Below the pieces are notes generated by a model. The model had not been told where the DNA came from and ran no database searches. It saw only the letters and a program-made list of their open reading frames with translations. A program made the position numbers and the translations under genes. From a virus, in IMG/VR virus record IMGVR_UViG_3300024301_000069, positions 1 through 27,829 of that record: a stretch of DNA of 27,829 nt; one strand, given 5' to 3'. Below, piece by piece: positions 6,321 to 16,241 of the stretch (its first letter is position 1; every line of letters begins with the position of its first letter).

Positions 6321-9200
6321 ATGGCGTTTTTGGCTACGGGTGGGGATATGGAAACAAAAACATTCTTACAAAAAGCGCTTAGTAGTGATGGGTACTTCTG
6401 TTTATTTGCTGCACGTTCAGAAGACGGGCGTAGGGTCCAGAAATTTTACGACTCTATCGATGCGCTTGTAGACGCTGCGAGTAATTTCGATGACGAGGGT
6501 TTTGATGTTTACTACGGCTTAGCTACGTTTAACGAAGGTGGCTCACGTAAACTTGATAATGTTAAGCAGCTATCGTCGTTTTTTCTCGACCTTGACTGCG
6601 GACCTAGTAAAGATTTTGTCTCACAAGAAGTTGCTATAAAGGCACTACGGCAGTTTTGCACTAAATACAAACTACCTACACCGACGTTAGTTAACTCTGG
6701 TCGGGGTGTGCACGTGTACTGGTTCTTATCGGAACCGGTATGCTATGCGGATTGGTACCCTGTAGCAGAGCGTCTCAAGCGACTATGTGCGGAAGATAGC
6801 TTCGATGCTGACCCCGCGGTGACATCTGACGGCGCACGCGTGTTAAGGATTCCACACACGCATAACTACAAGACAACGCCACCGTCACCTGTAGGGTTTT
6901 TCGGGTTGACCGGAAAATTTGAAACAGTAGATTTTGATGCGTTTTCGGTTTTGCTTGGGGAAGATGCGATACCAGTTCCTACGGTATACGCCCCGCAAGA
7001 GATGAGCGAGGCTATGAAAAACCTGCTCGGCAACAACGAGAACGTGTTTAAAGACATATTGGTTAAGACTCAAAATGGTGAAGGGTGTGCACAGATTGCG
7101 TACATAGTCCGAAATCAGGAGTCTATGAGTGAGCCAATGTGGAGGGCTGGGCTGTCAATTGCTAAATTCTGCACCGATGCGGACAAAGCGATACACCTAA
7201 TATCGCATAAGCACCCCGATTACACTCCACGCGATACGTTGAAAAAGGTAGAGCAGATCAGGGGCCCATACACATGCGCTAAGTTTGACGAGTTTCGTCC
7301 TAATGTATGTAAGGGGTGCCCTCTATGGGGGCAGATAAAATCTCCGGTTGTATTAGGCAGACGGCTTAAAGAAGCTGAAGTAGATGCTGATGGTAATTAC
7401 GTGGGTACAGTAGTAGAAGCCCCCGCATTAGAGCTACCCACCAAGCCAGTACAGCAGTATGTGATACCTAAATACCCTTTCCCGTTTGTGCGTGGGGCTA
7501 ATGGTGGGGTGTATGCCCGCACCGAAAAAGATGACGGACAAACCGACGAAGTGTGCATATATCGTAATGACTTATATGTTGTTAAGCGGGTGATTGACCC
7601 TGAAGTCGGAGAATCACTAGTAATGCGGTTACATTTACCCATGGATGGTGTCAGAGAATTTACCGTCCCTATGACAGCAGCTACCTCAAAGGATGAGTAC
7701 CGTAAAGTGCTGGCTATGAAGGGAGTTGCTGGAGCTAAAGTAGAACATCTTATGGCATACACAAACGCGTGGATAAACGAACTACAGGCCAAGAGTACGG
7801 CAGACGCTGCCCACCATTGTTTCGGCTGGACTAACAGTGATATGGAAGCGTTCGTACTTGGCAATCAAAAGATCACTGCGACCTCTATCGAGTTTAACCC
7901 ACCCTCAACTAAAACTGTGGGCTTGTTCCCAGCGTTTGAGCCTAAAGGGACCTTAGAGGGTTGGAAAGAAGCGCTTGAATTGTGGAACGACCCGCAGTTT
8001 ACGCTACAGCAGTTTGCGCTAGGCATGGGTTTCGGCTCTGTGCTTATGGAGATGTTAAACGTGTCTTGTGGCACTGTGTCTTTCTATAACAAAGAATCGG
8101 GTGTAGGTAAGACAGCGTTACTGCAGGCAGCGGTAGGTATATGGGGTAACCCTAAAGAACTTATCCTAGACAAAGACGACACTGTGAACTTCAAGATGAA
8201 CCGCAGTGAGGTGTACCACAGCTTACCGTTCCCCCTAGATGAAATCACCAATATGACACCGAAACAGATGTCAGACTTGGTCTATCAAGGCACAAGCGGT
8301 AAACAGCGCGGTAGGATGTCGGCCAGTGCAAACGTGGAACGGCACCGGAGCGGTAGCTGGAGCTTGCTGATGATGTATACGGCGAATACCAGCATCGTCG
8401 AACGCATAAGCATGGCAAAGGCTATGCCGAAAGCAGAGGCCCAACGGGTTCTTGAATGCCGCGTAGAGCGTATATTTGACGAGGTATCAGATAAGGAACT
8501 AACCGATGCGTTCGAAGCCGCACTGCAAAACAACTACGGACATGCAGGGCCTATTTTCGTGCAGTACCTTATGCGTAACAAAGATGCGTGTCGTAAGTTG
8601 TTGTTTGATGTGCAGAAACGCGTTGATACAGTCGGACAGCTCACCGCAGAAAATAGGTTTTGGTCAGGTACTATAGCTGCAACGATAACCGGTTTACTGA
8701 TTGCCCAGAAAGCAGGGCTACACAATTACCCTGTCCAGAATGTGTTTAAGTGGGCTACGTCTGACCTCATCGCCCAGAATAAACGCACGTCAAGAGATAT
8801 GGACGGCTCTGTGTTCGATATTATGGACGACTTCTTCAGTGAGAACATAAGTTGTATTTTGCAGATCAAGAGTACGCTCGATAATCGAGGTACGCAGGGG
8901 AACGGGCTTGACGACCTTGTTATACCCGAGCAGGTAGCCCGAGGACGACTTATAGCACGTTATGAAACAGATACTAAGTTGTTTTTTGTTAAGCCGAAAC
9001 CGTTGAAGGAGTGGTGCGGGGAGTTGCAGATCAACTATCAACACTTGATTAGCGAAATCATGCAGCATTGTAGTGGTAAGCGTGGCAAAGTTAGGCTTAC
9101 TAAAGGTACTCATTTGCAGCTACCGGCATCCGACGTAGTTATTATGAAGTTTGACGCAGGGCAAGATGAGCAAATATCAGAAGATATTTCGGACTTATGA
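6321..9200 (+). CDS. Primase-helicase (AEP primase plus DUF927-like ATPase)
   Basis: 959-aa replication protein. The N-terminal domain is an archaeo-eukaryotic-type primase: D90-L-D92 in FFLDLDCG, then SGRGVHVYW (126-134), then a later Asp near 164-170 followed by RIPHTHNYK. A Cys cluster C319-x10-C330-x2-C333 followed by a KSP motif is typical of the linker in such phage primases and may bind metal. The C-terminal helicase has Walker A SGVGKT (593-598, Lys597) and Walker B PLDE (Asp640), with downstream Asn and Arg candidates for sensor and arginine finger, resembling the DUF927 family. It would prime and unwind at the phage fork for the PolA upstream. The ATG at 6348 (residue 10), which has GGTGGGG just before it, is a serious alternative start. 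The 62-bp gap before the gene shows no convincing promoter. Confidence 0.9.
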   Translation: MAFLATGGDMETKTFLQKALSSDGYFCLFAARSEDGRRVQKFYDSIDALVDAASNFDDEGFDVYYGLATFNEGGSRKLDNVKQLSSFFLDLDCGPSKDFVSQEVAIKALRQFCTKYKLPTPTLVNSGRGVHVYWFLSEPVCYADWYPVAERLKRLCAEDSFDADPAVTSDGARVLRIPHTHNYKTTPPSPVGFFGLTGKFETVDFDAFSVLLGEDAIPVPTVYAPQEMSEAMKNLLGNNENVFKDILVKTQNGEGCAQIAYIVRNQESMSEPMWRAGLSIAKFCTDADKAIHLISHKHPDYTPRDTLKKVEQIRGPYTCAKFDEFRPNVCKGCPLWGQIKSPVVLGRRLKEAEVDADGNYVGTVVEAPALELPTKPVQQYVIPKYPFPFVRGANGGVYARTEKDDGQTDEVCIYRNDLYVVKRVIDPEVGESLVMRLHLPMDGVREFTVPMTAATSKDEYRKVLAMKGVAGAKVEHLMAYTNAWINELQAKSTADAAHHCFGWTNSDMEAFVLGNQKITATSIEFNPPSTKTVGLFPAFEPKGTLEGWKEALELWNDPQFTLQQFALGMGFGSVLMEMLNVSCGTVSFYNKESGVGKTALLQAAVGIWGNPKELILDKDDTVNFKMNRSEVYHSLPFPLDEITNMTPKQMSDLVYQGTSGKQRGRMSASANVERHRSGSWSLLMMYTANTSIVERISMAKAMPKAEAQRVLECRVERIFDEVSDKELTDAFEAALQNNYGHAGPIFVQYLMRNKDACRKLLFDVQKRVDTVGQLTAENRFWSGTIAATITGLLIAQKAGLHNYPVQNVFKWATSDLIAQNKRTSRDMDGSVFDIMDDFFSENISCILQIKSTLDNRGTQGNGLDDLVIPEQVARGRLIARYETDTKLFFVKPKPLKEWCGELQINYQHLISEIMQHCSGKRGKVRLTKGTHLQLPASDVVIMKFDAGQDEQISEDISDL

Positions 9201-9399
9201 TCTTCATCCTGATGGGGTGTTGGTGAATGTTAACTGGGATAAGATGGTTGTTAACGCATCTGTCTTCATCCCATGTTTGAACACAGAAGCAGCAGTAAGC
9301 CAGATTTCTAGTATATTTGCGTGGAAAGGTTGGGAATTTACCCATACAGTTCGTATAGAAAACGGCAAATTAGGTTTACGTGTATGGCGAACTATATGA
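9166..9399 (+). CDS. Small conserved-type hypothetical protein
   Basis: 77 aa from ATG 9166, overlapping the end of the primase-helicase by 35 bp in another frame. The TTG at 9151 is a weaker alternative start. The sequence alternates short strands and one helix: YDLHPDGVLVNVNWDKM, then VFIPCLNTEAAVSQISSIFAWKGW, then EFTHTVRIENGKLGLRVWR. It looks like a complete, compact alpha/beta domain with aromatic residues and no catalytic signature. No signal peptide or membrane segment is seen. It is the last gene of the + arm, and its TGA stop forms the TG of an extended -10 promoter motif. I do not recognise a function. Confidence 0.65.
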   Translation: MSKYQKIFRTYDLHPDGVLVNVNWDKMVVNASVFIPCLNTEAAVSQISSIFAWKGWEFTHTVRIENGKLGLRVWRTI

Positions 9400-9405
9400 T
9401 ATAGT
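9375..9405 (+). promoter_or_regulatory. Extended -10 promoter at the end of the + arm
   Basis: TGATATAGT at 9397-9405 is an extended -10 motif (TGn followed by TATAGT, 5 of 6 to consensus). TTTACG at 9375-9380 is a poor -35 at 19 bp. The TG belongs to the TGA stop of the 77-aa gene. Predicted start is near 9411, with only about 76 bp to the terminator and no gene between. Confidence 0.42.
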
Positions 9406-9410
9406 GGCCC

Positions 9411-9486
9411 CACGATGGTGTACGCCTGCCCGCACTGGTAAGCCGTCGTTCTCCGTAGCCCCCTTCCGCAAGGTTGGGGGCTTTTT
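9411..9486 (+). ncRNA. Candidate short structured RNA
   Basis: The gap between the convergent arms could be transcribed from the extended -10 promoter to the terminator as an RNA of about 76 nt. Its 5' part can fold: ACGATGG (9412-9418) pairs with CCGTCGT (9443-9449) with one G-T wobble, and the terminator hairpin forms the 3' end. No open frame of useful size lies inside. It is not a tRNA: there is no T-loop or acceptor pairing. The entire unit is a prediction from spacing and folding; it could equally be an ordinary terminator region with a chance -10 match. Confidence 0.3.
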
Positions 9487-9490
9487 ATTT
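9457..9490 (+). terminator. Rho-independent terminator between convergent arms
   Basis: AGCCCCC (9457-9463) pairs with GGGGGCT (9476-9482). Inside are CC/GG pairs around a GCAA loop, separated from the outer stem by a TT/TT mismatch. The run TTTTTATTT follows at 9482-9490. It serves the + strand arm. On the - strand no T-run follows the hairpin, so termination of the structural arm here is less certain, although its last stop codon (9485-9487) abuts the stem. Confidence 0.8.
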
Positions 9491-12400
9491 GTTGTACTCG
9501 CGTCGGCTCTCCTCGATCTCTTTGCGTACCAATGGGTTTATAGTGACACCGTTGTACATTTCAGAAGAAGTTTTCCTAGCACTTTTGAGAGACCTTTGGA
9601 TAGCTTCGTAATCTAGTCTTGCCCCGGGATGTTTGCGGTTAAACTCCCGCATGTCTGCCAGCACCGCCTGTTTAGCTTCGAAATCACCAGTCCGTAAGGC
9701 TACGTAGTATCGACGCGTGATGTTAGTACGCTCGTCAAGAATCGCCCGCTCGACACGCTTGTCGCGTTGGTTCTGCTCTTGCTGGAACGCGTAGTCTGCA
9801 GGGGCGAAACCAATTGCTTGCGACATCATCTCCCATGTAGACATATCAGCGTACATCGGATCACCACGTCGGCTATATATGCCACCGTCTTTCTGATAGC
9901 GCCCGAAAGTAGTCTTATACGCGTTAGCTACACCGGCTGGGAGCATTGACTCTACCCCCCGCTGCATATCACCGCTTGTTAAGTCGTCAACACCACGTAA
10001 GAATCGTTTAAAGACACTTAGTGATGGGCCTCCTATGTAATACATAATATCTTCTTCTAGAGAAGCATTATGGTTATATCGGTTCTCTTGAATAAGTAGC
10101 CCACTTAGGCGAACACGGTCAGCGATATTGATGCCGAGTGCTTCTTGGAGTGGGCCTTTAAACCACCCTTCATCTATTTGTTTACGCACAAGTGTATTGA
10201 AGTCATCTTCGTCGTCATCAAGGAATAGGAGGTCTGCCAGCATCTGCACTGCCCCGTAAAGTGGTACACCATATACCCCGGCGAAAAACATTGAAGCCCC
10301 GTGGAAGCCAAGAATCTGCTTGAACGCACGGTTGCGGGTAGCTTTGTCACCTTCGATATGAGCGTCAACCAGCCCCTTAGCTGTTTTCATCATGGTGTAG
10401 TACATCTGCAAGCCGTATGACTTGTACATAAACGCCACGCGTCCAAGCCCTTCTTGTGATACTCTCGGCGCAGTTTCGAGTACAGCCCCACCGTTCGTCT
10501 CTTGTGCGGTGTACAGTGCCTCCTCCGCGGCTTTAGCTTCGCGTTGTGCTTTCGGCATCTTAGGGTTATCTGCGGCTATCTGCTCAAGAGCCAAGTTATA
10601 AGACGCGATAATAGTAGCTTGACGGTTAAATCGTTCTGCTTGGTTAAACGCCATTGCGGAAATAGCTGAGATACGATTCATATTACGCCCTGCAAAGCCC
10701 CCACGCAGTGCACGGCCACCTTCTTCCAAACCCAATGCGTCTAGGAGAAACGACCGGCTCAATAGCCCACGGCTTGCTGCTAACTTAACTACAGGTGCTA
10801 TACGCTCTAACTCTTTCACTGTATCTGTATCTAAATCAAGATCAGTGCGTACGTTATAGTCCCCATTAGGAGTAACGTCGTAGTAGCTGTCAACACCGTA
10901 AGCAAGCGTCACCCTATCCAGTGCTTTACCTACCATGCTAGAGGATTCGGCACCGATTTTAGAGCCGGTAACCAGCTTCATAGCTTTAAAGATTTCTGCT
11001 GAAGTATTCTCGTAGCCGTATTTGCCCCCAAGCATAGGTAGCACGAATAGTGGTACTTGTGAAAGGTTAACAAGTGCAGACGCGACGTTGAAGCCGATTG
11101 TGTATATGAACGCTAGCTGGTTCGCGCCTTTATACGCCCGCTCTAGCTGCTTATTCTTAGCGCCAGACATAGCAAACTTAGCGCGGATTAGAAGCTCTTT
11201 TTTGACCATATCAGCTGGGATTTCACCCACTGCGCGCCCTGCCATAGTTTTAGGTCCGCCAGTATCAGCGGGCTCCGCTTCAAAAATCTCATCTGCAAGT
11301 TGTTGTATTTTGGCACTATATTCTAAACGTGCTGTTTGGCGTCCAAGGTCGTAGCCTTTTGTTTTCATAGCGTGGAGTGCATCTTGAATGTACCCGGGAG
11401 TCCCTTTCCTACGCTGTAGTGACTTAGCAAAAGAAGTTTCAGGTAGAGCTTCGACAAACAAACGTAATATCTGCGCTTGAACGTCCTCTGCTACACCGTT
11501 AGCTTTTAATGTTTGCAAGGTCTGCCCTACGAATGAAGTAGGCGGCGCAGCTTGGAACTGCTCGAGCCCGTAGTCTCCATCGTGAGTTTTGATAGAAGAT
11601 ACAACTACATTGGGGTCTTCTTTAAGTTCATCCATAGCACGCTTACGAGCTGCGTAGGTATCGAACATCTCTACAACGTAGGCGTCTTCTGCACGGTCGA
11701 CCGAGCTGTCTTTTAGGGAATACTCGAGCTTGTACGAACCTTCACGGATTAACGGGAAGTACACGGACAGCGTGCTAGTATCAAACAACTTCGCATACAC
11801 TTCTCGTTTCAGTTTCTTCGCAACTTCGGGGTCGCTAATCGCATTGTCTATACGCCCGTAAATAACGTCGCGTAGCCGTTCGTACTGCGTTTTGTACATG
11901 CCTTGCATCAACTTATAAGCACGCTGCCCATCAGCCCCTAGCGCGTCCCAATCGGCGCGCTGAGCTTTCCAGATATCAAACAGCTTGCGGCCAGATACTT
12001 CAGTATCGCCGTACGTTTTACGTGCTTGCGCCTGAGATAGCGTTGGGTCTACTTGCCAGATAGTAGCACCGTACTCACGGCTGTAGATTAGGTTATTCAG
12101 CTTAGCATTAAGCTCCGCCCCCGCGGTTTTAGTCCACCGCTCTACCGCACGAACGTGCTTTTGCACCCACTCATCTGCCTCATACATTTTCCCGCGCTGT
12201 TCTTCCACCAACCTATGTAAGCGCAGCCCAAGGTCTTTTAGGCCAACTTTTTTCGCTACATCACCAAGCGCCTGCGAGCCAAGTAGTTTTAGGTATACAA
12301 GTTTAGTGTTATTACCTACACCGGCACGCAAGAACTCCTCACTAGAGTCTGCAAAGTCTTGGCGGAACTTCTCGGTGAGCTTTCCTACACCTTTTTGAGT

Positions 12401-15400
12401 GTTATCTACCTCTTTAATCTCCTGCTCCACACCACGCCGTGTAGAAGCCATTGGCAAGTCCGTCGAATCACGGTACTTAGGTGCAGGGCTGATAATTGCT
12501 TCAATCATAGAGTCTGCCGCAGTAAGTGCGGAATCGATAGACTTCGGCTGCATACCAATTAGTTTACGTACGAAGTTCCCAACAGAGTTAACAAAACGTT
12601 GGAATGCACTAATCTCTTTGCCATCTGGATACATACCAGCCAATTTCTGCTGGAACTCCGGATTACTCATCGCTTCAGAAACAAACTCATCCACGTTAGT
12701 CGCACCGTACGCTGAATCAAGCATAGGTGTAACGTCTTCAAGCAGCTTAGTTAACTGTTTGGTAAGGGGATGGTTCTTGTTTGCTAGTGTCGCGCTAACC
12801 GCCGCGTGCGTAACTTCGTGCAGAAGAACATGAGGGTTCATGCCTGTTTCTGCGTCCAACTTGATAGTGTTGGTTTTAGGGTCAAATAAACCACCGACGG
12901 GATTACCCCGAGAATCTTTCAGGTTTTGCACGATCTCGATCTGTGTACGCTCCTGCTCAACACCAGCTGACTCTACAACCTTTGCTAGTTTACGAGCTGT
13001 ATTCGCAACGCGCTGATTCTGAGTAGTTACAGAGAGTGCACGTAGTGCGGCGCTTAGGTTACCTTGGGTTAGCAGCCCACGTACTACCGGGTGCATGGGG
13101 GCACTCAAAGCCAGCACCGAATCTTGAGGCATCAGCAATTCGTTAATGAACTCTATATCCCCGTCCACCATAGCCTTCTCAAGAGCTTTTGCAGCGGCCT
13201 TGTCAGTTTTACGCCGTTCTGCAACGTTATCGGTCAAGGTATATAGATTCTGTGCGTACGCAGCGTGTGCTTCATCCGCAATCTGCGTGTTTAGCCACTT
13301 AATAGTCTGCTCAGACATATTGGCTTCAACCCACTCCCGGGCTAGGTTCGCGTTTTTACCGCCAGTACCCCTAAAGAAGTCTGCTTCAATATCAGTCTCG
13401 CCTTCTGCACGGCGGTAGTCTTTAGGCTGAAACGCAATATCATGCGCAAGCATAGCTAGCACGTCAGCGGGACGCGGTAGTTTTTGGAAATATATCTTAG
13501 CCGCGGAAGCAGATTTATCATTTCTGACATCTGTAGTTAGTAGCTCTAATACCGCTGTCTTATCTCCCGCCGTGCTGGGGTCCGTTTTTTCAAACTTAAA
13601 GGCTTCAGCAAAGGCACGTACGGTAGGTTTAGCGCGTTGCTCCCATAAGTCTTTAATCTTAGTAGCAATTTTAGCATCGCGCCCCAAGGCTTCTTTTGTC
13701 CGGCCCGTTTCAACTCTAGGGCCTACCGGCTTAGCTTCTGTTGTTTCTTTAGTGGGTTTACGCGTAGCTTTCGGTTTAGCAGCAGGTTTAGCTTTTTTGG
13801 TCGGTTTTTTAGCTTGAGGGGCCTCTACAGGCGCTGCTTCTTGCTCAGGCGTAGCACCGGTGCGTGCTTCAATACGTTGTCTCTCTGCATCTATTTCTTG
13901 CTGCAGTGTAGCTTCGTCCGTTACGCGTGTTTCAAGCGGACGTTCGATAGCCCTAGCTGCACCGGGCGCAATATCTAGTGTAAGCTGGTCTGGGCTTTCT
14001 CCTCCAATAGGTCTTCCAACGCCGCGCTCAGCTGCTGCCAATCCTCGTCCTCTAGGTGCTGCAGCTGGTTCGGCACCGATTCCACTGAGAGGTGGTACAG
14101 CTCCGACGCCCACAGGTCGTTCAATACTTGAAACGCTAGCTCTATCTGCTGGCGGCTCAGCTGCTGTTTCCCCTGCACCTCGGCGTCCTCGTCCTGACGG
14201 TTGGAATAGTTCAAGCTGTTCATCCGGTGTACCCTCCAATTTACGAGCCACATTAAGCCGAGTCTGCTGTGAAATTTTCGGGTTATTAGCAAACTTAACA
14301 AACTGTTCCCTTACATCTGGATCGTTTAAATCTTTGTTCTCTGTACGCTTGCGTATAGGTGCAGCGGGGGAGATACCTAAATCGTCTAAAAACTCTTTAG
14401 TAACAATAGTTGGTTCTGGAGCTTGTTCTGGTAACGTCTCAGGACGTGTATCACGTCGTTTACCCATGCCGGGGAACGCCATCTGAGAAGGCTCTGCGGG
14501 GGCAGCGGCTTGGCGTTCTGGTATGCGTGCCTCCAGCTCCGCAATCTGGGTGTCTTCGGGAGTCGTCTCTACTTGATCGATAACTTCTTGAGGAGCTACA
14601 TCGGTATCTGCAGGTCGCAGCCCAGCATACGCATCAGTAGCACGGCGTATACGCTCTCGCTCAGTCTTTGTAGGCCGAGCATTGCGGGCACTAGCGACAT
14701 TTTGCCGCTGCAATTCTTTAGAAAAGCGCTTTTCTACGTTTGTACGACTGCCAGTAGATAGCTCAGCGAGCACACTGTCTAACACTTCACTACGGCGTGC
14801 TGTCTTTTCATCTTGTACAATCCTAGCTTCCGACGGGGTACTTTCGGCTTCAGAAGCACGCTTAACACGTTCTAGCTCTGCTATTGCTTCCTCGTCAGCC
14901 CCCATCAATTCTTGTAGCTCGGCGTCCTCGGCCATGGCCTGTTCTTGTTGGACCATCTCTGCGAGCTGCGCATCTTCTGCTTGCGCAATCATATCGGGAG
15001 TGCCAGTCTCTTGCTCCCGCAGTGTGAGGTATTCCTCCGTCGTCATCGGGCGCTGTGCATCTTCAGAAGTTAACAGGTCAAAAACCATCTCTTCTGTTAT
15101 CGAGGCAGGCTCTACACCTTGCTCAGTTAGTATATCGACAGCAGCGTTTATCTCGTCTCCAGTAAAGTCAGTTAGCGCGCTGCCATAGTCAGGGCCTTGC
15201 TCAACAGTTGTAGGTGTAGCGCGACCGGGGAATAACTCACCTTGACCTTCAAATCCGCGCTGATCGCCTAATTTAGGCTCCTCAATTTCCTCCGGGGTAA
15301 CCTCGCCCAGTTCAACCCTATCGGTAGTTTCGGTTCCTCTTACACGGCCTTTGGTAAACGTATCAACAACGGCTTGGAGGATTCCACCTGCACCGCCGCC

Positions 15401-16231
15401 AGCAATGGCCTCGTCAATCAGGCCAGCATCAAGGAGTTCGCGCTCTGCGTTGTAGCCACGCTCGTTAAGGTTCTGTAGAAACCCCGCTGCGGCTTCCTGC
15501 GCTGCTTCAACGCCACCAGTCGTAAGCGCACTACGGATACGGCTACCGCCCGCTTCAACGGCTTTACCGCCAATCTTTTCAGCGAACTTAGATACCCCCG
15601 GAATACGGAGGATTCGGCCTAGTGGTAAGATTTCAAGTGAGCCGATTCCAGCGCCGCGAGCGGTAGCTATATTACGCTCTTCTTCGGTAGCGCCGGCGGC
15701 ACGGGCCCGTTCACTTGCTTCACCAGCACCGGCCCCTATACCTATAAAACCTGCTCCGATAGTACCAATAGCGGTAGCAGCGGCGGCAGGGGCGGCGTAA
15801 GCAGCGATAACAGCAGGGGTCAATGCCCCAGCAACAGAACCAAGTCCTGACGAAACAAGATACGATAGAGAGTCTTGGTCGCCCCCTTCAGGACGAATTG
15901 CGTCTGCGACGCTCATTATCTTTTGCCGTGCGGCAAGCTCGTCCTCTTCTTCAAGCAGTGTAGCGGCACCCAGTGCAGCCATCTCACCGGTACCGACATA
16001 ACCTGCACCGAAACCAGAAGCTACGTTCTCGAAAAATCCGGGGTCTTCGTCTCCGCGGCTTAGCAAGTCACCATACGTAGCATTTTGCTGCTGTAGGAAT
16101 GCGGCTAAATCCCCCTCTTGCTGGGGGAGGCGTCTTTGTTGGATAGCTATTGCTAACTTCCGTGCTGCATCCACATCCCCCGCTGCATGGGCATTTTTGA
16201 GCGCGGCGCCCAACTCGTCTAGTGTTGCCAT
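9485..16231 (-). CDS. Giant internal virion (ejection) protein with metallopeptidase motif
   Basis: 2248 aa, the size class of phage internal or ejection proteins and polyvalent proteins that enter the cell with the genome. The start is helical (LGAALKNAHAAGDVDAARKL). Gly/Ala-rich hydrophobic stretches follow at about 65-200, with a VEAAQEAAAGF segment near 245 and another Gly-rich stretch after it. Residues 300-900 are acidic, Pro/Lys-rich and probably disordered. A zinc metallopeptidase signature HEVTH lies at 1138-1142, with E1182/E1186 as possible third ligand, resembling the MPTase-PolyVal family. The C-terminal third has an AERFNRQATIIASYNLA motif near 1860-1880, like large polyvalent protein-associated domains, and a hydrophobic helix near 1978-2002. 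It probably forms part of the DNA-ejection channel; the peptidase may cut host or virion proteins. It is last in the structural arm, 10 bp after the 557-aa gene. Confidence 0.8.
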   Translation of the reverse strand: MATLDELGAALKNAHAAGDVDAARKLAIAIQQRRLPQQEGDLAAFLQQQNATYGDLLSRGDEDPGFFENVASGFGAGYVGTGEMAALGAATLLEEEDELAARQKIMSVADAIRPEGGDQDSLSYLVSSGLGSVAGALTPAVIAAYAAPAAAATAIGTIGAGFIGIGAGAGEASERARAAGATEEERNIATARGAGIGSLEILPLGRILRIPGVSKFAEKIGGKAVEAGGSRIRSALTTGGVEAAQEAAAGFLQNLNERGYNAERELLDAGLIDEAIAGGGAGGILQAVVDTFTKGRVRGTETTDRVELGEVTPEEIEEPKLGDQRGFEGQGELFPGRATPTTVEQGPDYGSALTDFTGDEINAAVDILTEQGVEPASITEEMVFDLLTSEDAQRPMTTEEYLTLREQETGTPDMIAQAEDAQLAEMVQQEQAMAEDAELQELMGADEEAIAELERVKRASEAESTPSEARIVQDEKTARRSEVLDSVLAELSTGSRTNVEKRFSKELQRQNVASARNARPTKTERERIRRATDAYAGLRPADTDVAPQEVIDQVETTPEDTQIAELEARIPERQAAAPAEPSQMAFPGMGKRRDTRPETLPEQAPEPTIVTKEFLDDLGISPAAPIRKRTENKDLNDPDVREQFVKFANNPKISQQTRLNVARKLEGTPDEQLELFQPSGRGRRGAGETAAEPPADRASVSSIERPVGVGAVPPLSGIGAEPAAAPRGRGLAAAERGVGRPIGGESPDQLTLDIAPGAARAIERPLETRVTDEATLQQEIDAERQRIEARTGATPEQEAAPVEAPQAKKPTKKAKPAAKPKATRKPTKETTEAKPVGPRVETGRTKEALGRDAKIATKIKDLWEQRAKPTVRAFAEAFKFEKTDPSTAGDKTAVLELLTTDVRNDKSASAAKIYFQKLPRPADVLAMLAHDIAFQPKDYRRAEGETDIEADFFRGTGGKNANLAREWVEANMSEQTIKWLNTQIADEAHAAYAQNLYTLTDNVAERRKTDKAAAKALEKAMVDGDIEFINELLMPQDSVLALSAPMHPVVRGLLTQGNLSAALRALSVTTQNQRVANTARKLAKVVESAGVEQERTQIEIVQNLKDSRGNPVGGLFDPKTNTIKLDAETGMNPHVLLHEVTHAAVSATLANKNHPLTKQLTKLLEDVTPMLDSAYGATNVDEFVSEAMSNPEFQQKLAGMYPDGKEISAFQRFVNSVGNFVRKLIGMQPKSIDSALTAADSMIEAIISPAPKYRDSTDLPMASTRRGVEQEIKEVDNTQKGVGKLTEKFRQDFADSSEEFLRAGVGNNTKLVYLKLLGSQALGDVAKKVGLKDLGLRLHRLVEEQRGKMYEADEWVQKHVRAVERWTKTAGAELNAKLNNLIYSREYGATIWQVDPTLSQAQARKTYGDTEVSGRKLFDIWKAQRADWDALGADGQRAYKLMQGMYKTQYERLRDVIYGRIDNAISDPEVAKKLKREVYAKLFDTSTLSVYFPLIREGSYKLEYSLKDSSVDRAEDAYVVEMFDTYAARKRAMDELKEDPNVVVSSIKTHDGDYGLEQFQAAPPTSFVGQTLQTLKANGVAEDVQAQILRLFVEALPETSFAKSLQRRKGTPGYIQDALHAMKTKGYDLGRQTARLEYSAKIQQLADEIFEAEPADTGGPKTMAGRAVGEIPADMVKKELLIRAKFAMSGAKNKQLERAYKGANQLAFIYTIGFNVASALVNLSQVPLFVLPMLGGKYGYENTSAEIFKAMKLVTGSKIGAESSSMVGKALDRVTLAYGVDSYYDVTPNGDYNVRTDLDLDTDTVKELERIAPVVKLAASRGLLSRSFLLDALGLEEGGRALRGGFAGRNMNRISAISAMAFNQAERFNRQATIIASYNLALEQIAADNPKMPKAQREAKAAEEALYTAQETNGGAVLETAPRVSQEGLGRVAFMYKSYGLQMYYTMMKTAKGLVDAHIEGDKATRNRAFKQILGFHGASMFFAGVYGVPLYGAVQMLADLLFLDDDEDDFNTLVRKQIDEGWFKGPLQEALGINIADRVRLSGLLIQENRYNHNASLEEDIMYYIGGPSLSVFKRFLRGVDDLTSGDMQRGVESMLPAGVANAYKTTFGRYQKDGGIYSRRGDPMYADMSTWEMMSQAIGFAPADYAFQQEQNQRDKRVERAILDERTNITRRYYVALRTGDFEAKQAVLADMREFNRKHPGARLDYEAIQRSLKSARKTSSEMYNGVTINPLVRKEIEESRREYNK

Positions 16232-16241
16232 GAGTTATACC

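Noticed and set aside
9400-9484. tRNA or attachment site in the convergent gap
   Set aside because: No T-loop, no CCA-adjacent acceptor pairing and no repeat elsewhere in the window; no integrase present.
13975-14301. 108-aa - strand frame inside the 2248-aa gene
   Set aside because: It overlaps the same strand in another frame within the disordered linker of the larger protein, with no ribosome site or domain. Frame shadow.
13860-14486. 208-aa + strand open frame opposite the 2248-aa gene
   Set aside because: It lies wholly antisense to a low-complexity Pro/Ala/Glu region of a clear gene, is Ser/Arg/Leu-rich without motifs, and has no convincing ribosome site. It looks like a composition shadow.
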